A stretch of DNA of 64,000 nt. Source: Cohnella rhizoplanae (GTDB lineage Bacteria; Bacillota; Bacilli; Paenibacillales; Paenibacillaceae). Below are positions 50,457 through 58,953 of the stretch, one piece after another. The position numbers and the translations under genes were made by a program. The stretch's first letter is position 1; every line of letters starts with the position of its first letter. The stretch is from assembly GCF_948329515.1 (NCBI RefSeq), contig NZ_CAOJCN010000005.1:62001-126000 (forward strand), given 5' to 3'. The notes below the pieces were generated by a model. That model saw nothing but the letters and a program-made list of their open reading frames with translations, did no database searches and had not been told where the DNA came from.

Positions 50457-52016
50457 TTACTTATTCTTATACCATTCGTTCATGGCGTCGATCGCTTCCT
50501 GCCCGCCCTTGGCGTTGAAGTCCTTTACGTAGTCGTCGAATTCGGACAGGCTGCGTTTGCCCATAATGAACTTCATGGAATTCTCCTCCATGTAGTTGCG
50601 CAGCTCCGTGAACTTGGCGTCGTACGCTTCGACGGATGGAGCGTAGTTCGTTTCTTCGCGCAGCTTCTTGTATTGTAGCAACGGCTCGTAGTAAGGCAGC
50701 AGTCCCTTGGCCTTCAGCCTCGCCGCGAACCCGGCGTCGGTATCGCCGAGCGGGTAGATCGAACGCCACGGAATATTAGCGCTTTGCTCAGGCGTTTGAG
50801 TGATGACGCCGTCCTTCTTCGTGTAGTCGGTGCCTTCGATGCCGTAGTTGACGAGTTCGTCGGTCTCCGGCGTGTACAGGAAGTTCAGATATTGCGCGGC
50901 GCCGAGCTTATTTTTCGCCTGCTTCGGGATGATGATGTAGGTCGTGGAAATCGAGCTGTCCTGCAGGCCCGACTCTCCGTTCTTGCCGACCGGCGGCGCG
51001 ATGAAGCCGACGGTGCCGCCTTCCTTCTTGTCCTTCAAAGCATTATCGATCTCGGGCACGCTCCCCCAGTACATCGGGGTAAAGACCGCCGTGCCGTTAA
51101 TGAGCGTGTCCTGCGTGCCCTTCTTGATCGCGAACTCCTGGTCGAGCAGGCCCTCGTCATACCATTTTTTCATCGTCTCCAGAAACTCTTTGTATTCAGG
51201 CTGCACCCATGAGAACACCAGCTTGCCATCCTTGATCTTCGTCGGCGTGGCGACGCCGAAGGCCGCGGCGAAAGGCGTGAAGCCGTCGAAGAAGTAGCCC
51301 GGATTGGACGTCGCGATCGACAGCGGCGCGATGTTTTTCTTCTCCTTGATCGTCTTCATCGTCTCGTAAAACTCGTCGAGCGTCCCCGGCTCCTGGAGGC
51401 CAAGCTCCTTCAGGACGTCCGTTCGCGCCAGCAGGCCGTTGCCGACCTTCTGAGCCTGCCGATAGGGAATCGCGTAGATCTTGCCGTCGAACTTGACGGC
51501 ATCCAGCGCTTCCTGGCCGGCCATGTTGGAGACGTTGGGCATCTCCTTGGCGATCAGGTCGTCCAGCGGTTCGAGCGCGCCCTGCTTGGCCAGCTTGAAG
51601 TAGTCGGATTTTCCGGCGATCGTCATAATATCGGGCACGTCGCCGGAAGCGAAGATGATCGAGATTTTCTGGGACGGATTCTCGAGCGGGAGCGCTTCGT
51701 ATTGGATGTTGAAGCCGGATTCCTCCCGCAGCTTATCGATCAGCCGGTTGCTGTTGATCGTGTCGGAGCCCTTGAAGGTCTCCATCGCCCCGTGATAAAG
51801 GCGGGTGATTTTCAAGTCCTTGAGCGCCTTCGCTTGCTCCGTGCTTTTGACGCCTCCCTTGTCGCTCGCCGTTGCGGCAGAAGAAGACTGACCTTCGGTC
51901 TTGTCCGCGGCTTTGTTGCCGCCATCGTTCCCGCCGCATCCTGCCGCGAGCAGCATAAACACCATGACGCCGATGCCGACGGCCGTTCTTTTCGTCCTTC
52001 TCTTTGTCTTTGCCAT
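50457..52016 (-). CDS. Extracellular solute-binding lipoprotein (LplA type)
   Basis: The 519-residue protein has a signal peptide with lipobox LAAGC (Cys27) and a charged linker. A long type 1 solute-binding domain follows, of the Lpl/YtcQ group that pairs with the LplB/LplC permease type. These usually take up complex polysaccharide fragments such as rhamnogalacturonan or xylan oligomers. It is the third gene of the importer, after the two permeases. GGAGG lies 12 bases before the ATG, a wide spacing. Confidence 0.88.
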   Translation of the reverse strand: MAKTKRRTKRTAVGIGVMVFMLLAAGCGGNDGGNKAADKTEGQSSSAATASDKGGVKSTEQAKALKDLKITRLYHGAMETFKGSDTINSNRLIDKLREESGFNIQYEALPLENPSQKISIIFASGDVPDIMTIAGKSDYFKLAKQGALEPLDDLIAKEMPNVSNMAGQEALDAVKFDGKIYAIPYRQAQKVGNGLLARTDVLKELGLQEPGTLDEFYETMKTIKEKKNIAPLSIATSNPGYFFDGFTPFAAAFGVATPTKIKDGKLVFSWVQPEYKEFLETMKKWYDEGLLDQEFAIKKGTQDTLINGTAVFTPMYWGSVPEIDNALKDKKEGGTVGFIAPPVGKNGESGLQDSSISTTYIIIPKQAKNKLGAAQYLNFLYTPETDELVNYGIEGTDYTKKDGVITQTPEQSANIPWRSIYPLGDTDAGFAARLKAKGLLPYYEPLLQYKKLREETNYAPSVEAYDAKFTELRNYMEENSMKFIMGKRSLSEFDDYVKDFNAKGGQEAIDAMNEWYKNK

Positions 52017-52091
52017 GCTTGCGCGAGCCTCCCGTTAAATGGAATGTCTACACTTGCGACTGCTATATGCAGGCCGGGAAAGGGAGCTTCT

Positions 52092-52979
52092 CTACCCTTT
52101 CACCGCGCCGAGCATAATTCCTTTGACGAAGTAACGCTGGATGAACGGATACACGCACAGGATCGGCAGGACAACGCAGATGATCGCCGCTGCCCGCATC
52201 GACTCCGGCGTCACGCCGCTCAGCACGTCGTTGACGACCATGTCGGCCGGCTTATCGTTCGATACCAGCTGCAGCAGGAACACTTGCAGCGGCATAAGAC
52301 TCCTGTCCGTGAGGTACATCATCGCTTGGAAGAAGCTGTTCCAATAGCCGACGGCGTAAAACATCGAGATCGTCGCGATGGCCGGCATGGACAGCGGCAC
52401 GTAGATTTGGGCCAGAATCCGCAGGCTGGAGGCGCCGTCCATGCGCGCCGATTCCTCCATCGCTTCCGGCAGCCCGCTGAAAAAGTTGCGGATGAGGATC
52501 AGGTTGAACGGCGCCAGCGCACCCGGCAGAATGACCGACCACAGGCTGTTCAGCAGGCCGACGTCCTTCACGATCAGGTAGGTCGGAATGAGGCCGCCGC
52601 TGAAAAACATCGTGATGACGAAGATTAGCATCATCAACCGTCTGTACGGCAAACCGTTTCTGGAGAGCGGATACGCCGCAAGTAGCGTGACCGCCATGCT
52701 GATCAACGTGCCGACGACTGTGATGAACAGCGAATTGCCGAACGAAACGTAAAACTGCTTGTACGAGAGCACGAAGTCGTACGAGGAGAAGTTCAGCCCC
52801 TTCGGCCACAACCACACATCCTTCGCCACGACGTGGGACTGATCGCTTAGCGACTTCGCCGCGATGTGAATGAACGGCAGGAGCATGGATACCGAGATCA
52901 ACGATAAAAACGCTGCGTTCAGGAGCTGAAAAACCGAATCGCTCCGGACGGCTTTGATACCCGGCTTTTGCGTTTGCAC
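52092..52979 (-). CDS. ABC permease, LplC/YtcP type
   Basis: The 295-residue membrane protein has six helices and the EAA loop EAMEESARMDGASSLRILAQ. It ends VKGIMLGAVKG, as in MalG/LplC-type subunits. It starts with GTG at 52979, two bases after the previous permease's stop, with AGAGGGGG upstream. It forms the importer with the genes at 52982 and 50457. The ATPase is not encoded here. Confidence 0.9.
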   Translation of the reverse strand: MQTQKPGIKAVRSDSVFQLLNAAFLSLISVSMLLPFIHIAAKSLSDQSHVVAKDVWLWPKGLNFSSYDFVLSYKQFYVSFGNSLFITVVGTLISMAVTLLAAYPLSRNGLPYRRLMMLIFVITMFFSGGLIPTYLIVKDVGLLNSLWSVILPGALAPFNLILIRNFFSGLPEAMEESARMDGASSLRILAQIYVPLSMPAIATISMFYAVGYWNSFFQAMMYLTDRSLMPLQVFLLQLVSNDKPADMVVNDVLSGVTPESMRAAAIICVVLPILCVYPFIQRYFVKGIMLGAVKG

Positions 52980-52981
52980 AG

Positions 52982-53932
52982 TCAGTACACCCCCTCTTCG
53001 CCCATTCGTCTCGCCAGCGTGTTGGCCAGCACCAGCAGGATGCAGCCGATGATCGACTTGAACAGCCCCGCCGCCGCCGTCAGGCTGAATTGCATGGTGC
53101 CGAGTCCGACGCGGAATACGTACGTGTCGATAATGTCGGATACGTCGTAGACGGTCGGATTGTACATGACCAGCACCTGCTCGAAGCCGGCGTCCAGTAT
53201 GTTGCCGATCCGAAGCAGCAGGATAACGATAATCGTCGCGCGAAGCCCCGGCACCGAGATATGCCAGATCTGCCGCCAGCGGTTCGCCCCGTCCACGGTA
53301 GCGGCCTGATAGAGCTCGTCGTTGATCCCGATAAGCGCGGCCAGGAAGATGATCGCGCCCCAGCCCGCTTCCTTCCAGATGTCCGACGCGATCAGGATCC
53401 AGCGGAACCAGCCCTCCTCGGTGAGGAAAAAGATCGGCTTGAAGCCCAGCAGCTCAATGGCTTTGTTGACCATCCCGCTGCTCGGGGACAGCAGGTCGAT
53501 CGCGATGCCGCCGATGATGACCCACGAGATGAAGTGGGGCAAATAGGTCATCGTCTGGATCGTCCGCTTCAGCCGGATATATTTCATCTCATTAAGCAGC
53601 AGCGCCAGAATAATCGGCACCGGGAAGCCGAACGCCAGCTTCATCAGGCTGATCGCCACCGTGTTCCGCACCACCTGGGGAAACTCGTCGAACAGGAACA
53701 GCTCGCGGAAAAACCGGAATCCGACCCACTCGCTGTCCAGCATCCCTTGCATCGGGTTGTAATCCTTGAACGCGATAATGACGCCGTACATCGGCAAATA
53801 TTTGAAAATCACGATCAACGCGATCGCGGGCAGCGCCATCAAGTACAAATCCCAGTGCTTGCGAATCGCCCTCAGCGGACCGCCCGTCGCCGCCAAGTCG
53901 GGACGCGGCAGCCCCGTATTCGTTTTCGCCAT
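52982..53932 (-). CDS. ABC permease, LplB/YteP type
   Basis: The 316-residue membrane protein has six helices and the EAA loop ELYQAATVDGANRWRQIWHI. It carries the LplB-type segments YGVIIAFKDYNPMQG and FEQVLVMYNPTVYDVSDIID. AAGGAG lies 6 bases before the ATG at 53932, so the in-frame start 39 bases upstream is rejected. It is the first transporter gene, about 200 bases downstream of the response regulator and its terminator, so it probably has its own inducible promoter. Confidence 0.9.
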   Translation of the reverse strand: MAKTNTGLPRPDLAATGGPLRAIRKHWDLYLMALPAIALIVIFKYLPMYGVIIAFKDYNPMQGMLDSEWVGFRFFRELFLFDEFPQVVRNTVAISLMKLAFGFPVPIILALLLNEMKYIRLKRTIQTMTYLPHFISWVIIGGIAIDLLSPSSGMVNKAIELLGFKPIFFLTEEGWFRWILIASDIWKEAGWGAIIFLAALIGINDELYQAATVDGANRWRQIWHISVPGLRATIIVILLLRIGNILDAGFEQVLVMYNPTVYDVSDIIDTYVFRVGLGTMQFSLTAAAGLFKSIIGCILLVLANTLARRMGEEGVY

Positions 53933-54044
53933 GTTCGTCTCCTTCTTCAGCCGTTTGGGTCCCTGCATCAACTATAGCGCGGGCCCGATCGCGGCAGTAG
54001 ACGAATGGTTTTACTTTAAACGCAACATATTTGCGGTTCTTCGT

Positions 54045-54079
54045 AAAAAACGGCATCCGACCGGGTTCGTCGAATGCCG
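54045..54079 (-). terminator. Terminator after the response regulator
   Basis: On the minus strand an 11-base CGGCATTCGAC/GTCGGATGCCG stem with a 7-base loop is followed by T6. It separates the regulatory operon from the transporter operon. Confidence 0.85.
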
Positions 54080-54139
54080 CTGCCTTTGAATCCGGCCGCC
54101 TTTGATTGCCGCTCACTTAGCATTTCGCTGCCTATGTCC

Positions 54140-55759
54140 TCAGGCTTGCATGTCGCTCGGCTTGACGCCCCAATACTTCTGGAAGCTCTTGGAGAAGTAG
54201 TTGACGTGCTTGTAGCCGACTTGCTCCGCCGCCTCGTACACCTTCGCGCCTCCCGCGAGCAGCGCCTTCGCCTTCTCCATCCGCAGGCGGAGCACGCTCT
54301 CCGAGAAGGAGCTGCCCGTCACTTCCTTGATGATCCGGCTCGCGTACGAGTAATTGATATACAGCTTGGCAGCGACGGTATAAAGGCTGAGTTCTTCCTC
54401 GCCCAGATGCGCCTCGACGTAGGCCATGATCTCTCCCACGGTGACGTGCGTGCCGGATCGGCGACGCTCCGCGACGGAGCGGCCGATGCGCGCCATCATC
54501 CGCTCCAGCCAGGTCATCAATTGCTCCTTCGTCAGCAACTGGTTGAAGTTCATGAAATCCTCGTAGTCGGCGCCAAGCGTCTCCCGCAAGCCCCAGCCGT
54601 GCGCATGGACGATCCGCGTGAGCAGCGCCGTGATCCGCAGCAGCATCTCCTTGGCGTCCGCGAGCTGGCGGCCCGGCGAAAAGCCTCTCTCCATGAGCGC
54701 CGCGATCAGCTCCGCCCGCTTGCTCTCGCTGCCGGTATCGATCGCGATCTCGATCTCCTTTTCCACGTCGTTCATGTTGAGCCAGGACGCGTCGGGCGGG
54801 ACGTCGTGCCGGTAGCGAATGACCGTCTCGTGGCCCAGTACAATCCGCTCCTGCAGCGCCATTCGGCACTGCTTGTACGCGACCGGCAGCAGCGCGGGAT
54901 CGGTCACCTCGGCGCCGATGCCCGCGCTTGCCGTCAGCTTCAGGCAGTCCTTCACCGTGCCCAGCAGCCTCCCGAGCTGCTGATCCGCCAGCAGTCTTAG
55001 CGCCTCTCCGCCGGCCGCGGACGACGCGACAAAAATGACCGCCGTCATGCCGTCGTCGTCCTGCAGCGCGATAGCCTCGAGCGCCGTATCCTCGGCATCC
55101 TTCTCCGCCAGCACGTCCTTCGCGATATTAAATAACGCAAACTGCAGCAGCGCGCGCTCGTCCGACGGGAACCTGGCGTCGTTGCCCGCGGTCGGGTCCA
55201 TGTCCACCACGGCGGACAGCAGCGTTTTTCCTTGCAGTGAAAAGCCGATTTCTTCGCTGCGTTTCGCAAGCTCCCATCCGGAGTAGCGACCGTTCAGCCA
55301 GTTTTTGTAGAACAGCTCCTTCAGGCGAGGCAGATGCTCCTTCCACCGGCGTTCGAGCTGCGACAGGTTGTGGTGGTCGTACAGCTCCTGCTCGCGCAGC
55401 CGCTTGGCCTTAAGCACGGTGTCGAGGATCAGCTCGTTCTCCGCCGGCTTCACCAAATATTTGAACACGCCCTGGTCGATGCTCTCGCGGGCGTATTCGA
55501 ACTGGTCGTAGCCCGTCAAAATAATGACCTTCGCATGCGCATGGTCGCGCTTCAGCAGCTTGGCCAGCTCCAGCCCGCCAACGTCCGGCATGTGAATGTC
55601 CGTAACGACGATATCGATATGCGCCTCGCGCATTGCGGCGATCGCTTCCCTGCCGTTCTCCACCGCGCCGGCCACCTCGATGCCGTGCGCCTCCCAAGGG
55701 ATGCCGAGCGCGATCCGTTCGCGGACGCGGTATTCGTCTTCGACGATCAGTAATTTCAT
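54140..55759 (-). CDS. YesN-type response regulator with AraC domain
   Basis: The 539-residue protein has a receiver domain (1-120) with Asp54 in VVTDIHMPDVGG and Lys in YLVKPAENE. A long middle helical/GGDEF-like region (about 150-410) follows, then an AraC-type DNA-binding domain (about 440-539) ending KHVNYFSKSFQKYWGVKPSDM. It most likely activates the LplBC/LplA-type importer genes just downstream. The ATG overlaps the kinase stop by four bases, so regulator and kinase are co-translated. Confidence 0.92.
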   Translation of the reverse strand: MKLLIVEDEYRVRERIALGIPWEAHGIEVAGAVENGREAIAAMREAHIDIVVTDIHMPDVGGLELAKLLKRDHAHAKVIILTGYDQFEYARESIDQGVFKYLVKPAENELILDTVLKAKRLREQELYDHHNLSQLERRWKEHLPRLKELFYKNWLNGRYSGWELAKRSEEIGFSLQGKTLLSAVVDMDPTAGNDARFPSDERALLQFALFNIAKDVLAEKDAEDTALEAIALQDDDGMTAVIFVASSAAGGEALRLLADQQLGRLLGTVKDCLKLTASAGIGAEVTDPALLPVAYKQCRMALQERIVLGHETVIRYRHDVPPDASWLNMNDVEKEIEIAIDTGSESKRAELIAALMERGFSPGRQLADAKEMLLRITALLTRIVHAHGWGLRETLGADYEDFMNFNQLLTKEQLMTWLERMMARIGRSVAERRRSGTHVTVGEIMAYVEAHLGEEELSLYTVAAKLYINYSYASRIIKEVTGSSFSESVLRLRMEKAKALLAGGAKVYEAAEQVGYKHVNYFSKSFQKYWGVKPSDMQA

Positions 55760-57480
55760 GCGCGCTCCTCCGTCCGCATCGGAATGATCAACGTTATCTT
55801 TGTACCGACGTATTCCTCGCTCTCCACGAGCAGATCAGCCGCCTCGCCGTAATAAAGCTTGAGCCGGGACTTCACGTTCTTAAGCCCAAAAAAGCGGCTT
55901 GACGGACTGTCCTGCGGCAGCCGGTACAGCTTGCTCGTGATCGTGCCCAGCTCTCGGCGAATCTCCTCCAGCCTGGCTGGCGGCATGCCCGCGCCGGTAT
56001 CCTCCACCTCGACGATCAGTCCGCGCCCGTCCGTACTGGACCGGATACGCAGCTCGCCGTCCATCGCATCCTTCTCGATACCGTGGATAATCGCGTTCTC
56101 GACGATCGGCTGCAGCAGCAGCTTTAGCACCGGCATTTCCTTCGTGTCTTCCGCCAGCTCGATGTCCGCGGTGAAATGCGCCGTGCGCATCTGCTGGACG
56201 CGAATGTAGTACATCAGATGCTCCGCCGTCTCCGCGAGCGTGAAGTCCTGCCTGCCCTTGCCGAGGCTGACCCTGAAAAATTTGGCCAGGTTCATCACCA
56301 TGTCGCTGATCTCCCGCATGCCGTGCTTGACGGCGACGGAATAGATCGAATCGAGCGTGTTGTACAAAAAGTGCGGGTTGATCTGGGACTGCAGCAGATT
56401 GAACTCCGACTTGGCGATGCGCAGCTCCTTCTCGTAATTCTCCTCGATCATGACGCGCTGAGCGGCCGCCATCTGGTTGAATCCGTCCATGACATGGCCC
56501 AGTTCGTCGCGGCGGGCATGCTTGATCTGATGCGTCAGATTGCCGTTTTTGACCAGCTTGAACGCGCCGGACAGCTGATAAAGCGGCCGTAAAATCTGGA
56601 TATAGACGAACCAGGCGATCCACATGGCGAGCAGGATGCTGAGCACGATCGTCAAGTAGGTGAACAGCTGCAGCCGGTGCGACTGTTTGAAAATCTCCGC
56701 CTTCGGCTGCTCTAGCTGAATGGACCACGCGCCGCCCGACTCGCGGATCGTGAACAGATCCTGTCCGCGGACGCGCTCCGCCTCGGCGTTCGTCTTGAGA
56801 ATCCGCTTGTCTCCGTAGAACAGCGAGATATTCATGTCCGCGGACGTCTGCAAATGCTGGATGATGTCCTGCAGCGCTGTCTTGCGGACGGCGAAGATCA
56901 GCACGTTGGGCTCGGGCGATTCGCTCAGCACGTCGAGCAGCCTTATGTAGTAGAGGCTGTCGTCCTTGAGGTAGCGATTGGTCCCTTCGCCGGTCCCGGT
57001 TCCCGGGACGTACATCAACAGCGCACCGACGCCGTGCACCGCCTGCTGAAACCAGGCTTCCTCCTTGACGCGCGGCCAGCGGATGCCGCCGAGCGTCGTC
57101 GAGACGCCGTTGCCGCTCTCGCCGTGCAGGATATAGGCTTCCTTGATCGAGCCGTTGATGTTGGTCAGGGAATTCAACTGCTGCTGCACGGTGTGGACGT
57201 CGTACAGATTGTCCGAGGTGAACGGATCCCGCTTGTCCCGCCAGATGTTGACGATGCTGGGGTTGGAGCTGATAAGCAGCGTCTGCTGATCCATGTTGCT
57301 CGCCATCTGGTCCATGTAGGCAAGAGTCGTCTGCAGAGCGCCTTTCGTTCGCTCGCGAATCTGCTCGTTCATGATTCGCTGCGAGTAATTGTTCGCGAAC
57401 AGACTGACGACCACGAGCGGGATCAGAATCAGGATAAAGGTGAGCGATAGCTTGAACTGCAGTCCCTGCGTCCGTCTCAA
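55756..57480 (-). CDS. YesM-type sensor histidine kinase
   Basis: The 574-residue membrane kinase has helix 1 at about residues 10-28 and an extracellular sensor (about 30-270). Helix 2 lies at about 275-295 and a HAMP linker follows (ILRPLYQLSGAF). His370 in SQINPHFLYNTLDS is the phospho-acceptor, and the ATPase domain carries IVENAIIHGIE, DTGAGM and FGLKNVKSR. The start is TTG at 57480. GGAGG lies 7 bases upstream, and the codon overlaps the AraC stop (TTGA), which fits translational coupling. Confidence 0.9.
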   Translation of the reverse strand: MRRTQGLQFKLSLTFILILIPLVVVSLFANNYSQRIMNEQIRERTKGALQTTLAYMDQMASNMDQQTLLISSNPSIVNIWRDKRDPFTSDNLYDVHTVQQQLNSLTNINGSIKEAYILHGESGNGVSTTLGGIRWPRVKEEAWFQQAVHGVGALLMYVPGTGTGEGTNRYLKDDSLYYIRLLDVLSESPEPNVLIFAVRKTALQDIIQHLQTSADMNISLFYGDKRILKTNAEAERVRGQDLFTIRESGGAWSIQLEQPKAEIFKQSHRLQLFTYLTIVLSILLAMWIAWFVYIQILRPLYQLSGAFKLVKNGNLTHQIKHARRDELGHVMDGFNQMAAAQRVMIEENYEKELRIAKSEFNLLQSQINPHFLYNTLDSIYSVAVKHGMREISDMVMNLAKFFRVSLGKGRQDFTLAETAEHLMYYIRVQQMRTAHFTADIELAEDTKEMPVLKLLLQPIVENAIIHGIEKDAMDGELRIRSSTDGRGLIVEVEDTGAGMPPARLEEIRRELGTITSKLYRLPQDSPSSRFFGLKNVKSRLKLYYGEAADLLVESEEYVGTKITLIIPMRTEERA

Positions 57481-58358
57481 TCCGTCTCCTCCGTCCCGGC
57501 ATCGGGATCGTCTCCGCCGCGCCTCGCCTTGCGCCAATGGCCGGGCGGCATGCCGTAAAATTTGCTGAATGCGTGAGTAAACGCATAGGCGTCCGAGTAG
57601 CCGAGCATGGCTGCGATCTCCACGATCGCGTAGCCTGCGTCCAGCAGGTCGGCCGCCTTGTCCATGCGCAGCCTTTGCAAATAGTGTATGGGGGAGATGC
57701 CCATCCGCTCCGTGAACAGCTTGGAGAAATAGGCGCGGTGAAGGGACAGGTAGTCCGCCACGTCGTGAACGGAGATTTTCTCCGCATAGTGGGTATCCAT
57801 GTAGGCGACGCTGCGGGCGATCCAGCTATCGATGCCCTGGCGCGTCCGCTCCGCCTCGCCTTGCGGTACAAGCAGCGCGAACACCTGGTATAGAACGGCG
57901 CAAAGCTCGAGATGGCGCTTCAAATCGTATCTTCGGGGTTGAAAAAGCAGCCGCAACGCGGACTCGAGCTCCTTGCCCAGCACGCCCGTCAGGAAGGGTT
58001 TGTGCCGGGCGAGTCCCGCGCGCTCGAACAGTCCGGGGACATGCGGGCCGTCCATGGAGATCCATGTCATCTGCAGCTCATGGTGGCCCGGCGCCAGGCT
58101 GTAGCGGTACGTATCTCCGGGAAACATGCCGAAGCAATCGCCCTTGGACAGCACGACCAGCTCTCCGCCGTGATCGAACTCGACCTTGCCTTCCGTGATA
58201 AAGTGCACATTGTAGTATTCCAGGATCTTCAGGCCCGTCCGATAAGTCGGCTTGGCCACGTTTCGGCCGATGCGAAGCGGCCAGATGCCCCCTTTGCAGG
58301 CCAAGGCGTCGGGGATGAACAGCTGCGATTCGAACCACTCGATGGCGGTCTCCTGCAT
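57477..58358 (-). CDS. AraC-family regulator, first gene of the kinase-regulator operon
   Basis: The 293-residue protein has a cupin-type ligand domain (about 10-110, VLSKGDCFGMFPGDTYRY) and a C-terminal AraC domain (about 190-275) with YSDAYAFTHAFSKFYGMPPGHW. AAAGGGG lies about 8 bases before the ATG at 58358. Having its own sensor domain, it adds a second input to the operon that also encodes the membrane kinase and response regulator. The promoter carries a cre-like site. Confidence 0.9.
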   Translation of the reverse strand: MQETAIEWFESQLFIPDALACKGGIWPLRIGRNVAKPTYRTGLKILEYYNVHFITEGKVEFDHGGELVVLSKGDCFGMFPGDTYRYSLAPGHHELQMTWISMDGPHVPGLFERAGLARHKPFLTGVLGKELESALRLLFQPRRYDLKRHLELCAVLYQVFALLVPQGEAERTRQGIDSWIARSVAYMDTHYAEKISVHDVADYLSLHRAYFSKLFTERMGISPIHYLQRLRMDKAADLLDAGYAIVEIAAMLGYSDAYAFTHAFSKFYGMPPGHWRKARRGGDDPDAGTEETD

Positions 58359-58388
58359 GACACATCCCCTTTCCGCATAATCCCCCCT

Positions 58389-58419
58389 ATTATAGCAAGC
58401 GCTTTCCAAACGGTGTCAA
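58389..58419 (-). promoter_or_regulatory. Promoter of the AraC-kinase-regulator operon
   Basis: On the minus strand TTGACA (58414-58419) and an extended -10 TGCTATAAT (TATAAT at 58389-58394) are separated by 19 bases, long but offset by the extended -10. The ATG at 58358 lies about 30 bases downstream. Confidence 0.65.
58394..58407 (-). promoter_or_regulatory. CcpA (cre) site in the promoter
   Basis: On the minus strand GGAAAGCGCTTGCT matches the cre consensus at 13 of 14 positions. It lies inside the spacer between the -35 and -10 boxes, so CcpA binding would exclude RNA polymerase and give catabolite repression. Confidence 0.65.
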
Positions 58420-58433
58420 TCGGCCTTCAGCAT

Positions 58434-58460
58434 AAAAAACCTCATCGCCCGGAGAGGTTT
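58434..58460 (-). terminator. Terminator of the amidohydrolase-Rieske operon
   Basis: On the minus strand AAACCTC pairs with GAGGTTT around a 10-base loop and is followed by a T-rich TTTATG, about 47 bases past the Rieske stop. Confidence 0.65.
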
Positions 58461-58506
58461 CTTATGCTTCCATGCCGCTATCGATCATGCCGCATCGTTC
58501 ATGCAG

Positions 58507-58953
58507 CTATAGATGAATCATCACGTAATCTTCTTCGACCGATACGCCGAACTTTTCCACGGTCACCTCGTAAGACTTGGTCCGCACTTTCCCGTCGACG
58601 ACCATGCAGCCCGTCTTGATGTCGAACTCCCACTGATGCCACGGGCAGCGCACGATCTCGCCTTCCCGCTCGAAGCGAAAATCGTCCGGGCCAGAGGATA
58701 CGACGGCCGCGGTTACGAGCCCCTTGCAGAGCTCCGCTCCCTGATGAGGGCAAACGTTGCGCAGCGCGTGAAAGGCGCCCTGAATATTGTAGACGCCGAT
58801 GCTGCGCCCCTCCACCTCCACGATCTTGCGCGCGCCGGGCGGGATCTCCGATACGCGCGCGGCGCGGAATCGCTTGTCTGAAGAACCTGCCGGCCGTCTC
58901 GGTTCGACCGAAGCCGTTCGCGGATCGGACCGCTGCTGTCCCGTCGCGCTCAT
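58507..58953 (-). CDS. Rieske [2Fe-2S] ferredoxin-type protein
   Basis: The 148-residue protein has the two Rieske cluster motifs, Cys68-x-His70 in CPHQGA and Cys103-x2-His106 in CPWHQWEFD. The 32-residue spacing and short length are those of small soluble Rieske proteins. The first 28 residues are non-conserved and basic. The ATG overlaps the amidohydrolase stop by four bases. Such proteins usually feed electrons to ring-hydroxylating oxygenases, but no oxygenase or reductase is encoded nearby. Confidence 0.9.
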   Translation of the reverse strand: MSATGQQRSDPRTASVEPRRPAGSSDKRFRAARVSEIPPGARKIVEVEGRSIGVYNIQGAFHALRNVCPHQGAELCKGLVTAAVVSSGPDDFRFEREGEIVRCPWHQWEFDIKTGCMVVDGKVRTKSYEVTVEKFGVSVEEDYVMIHL

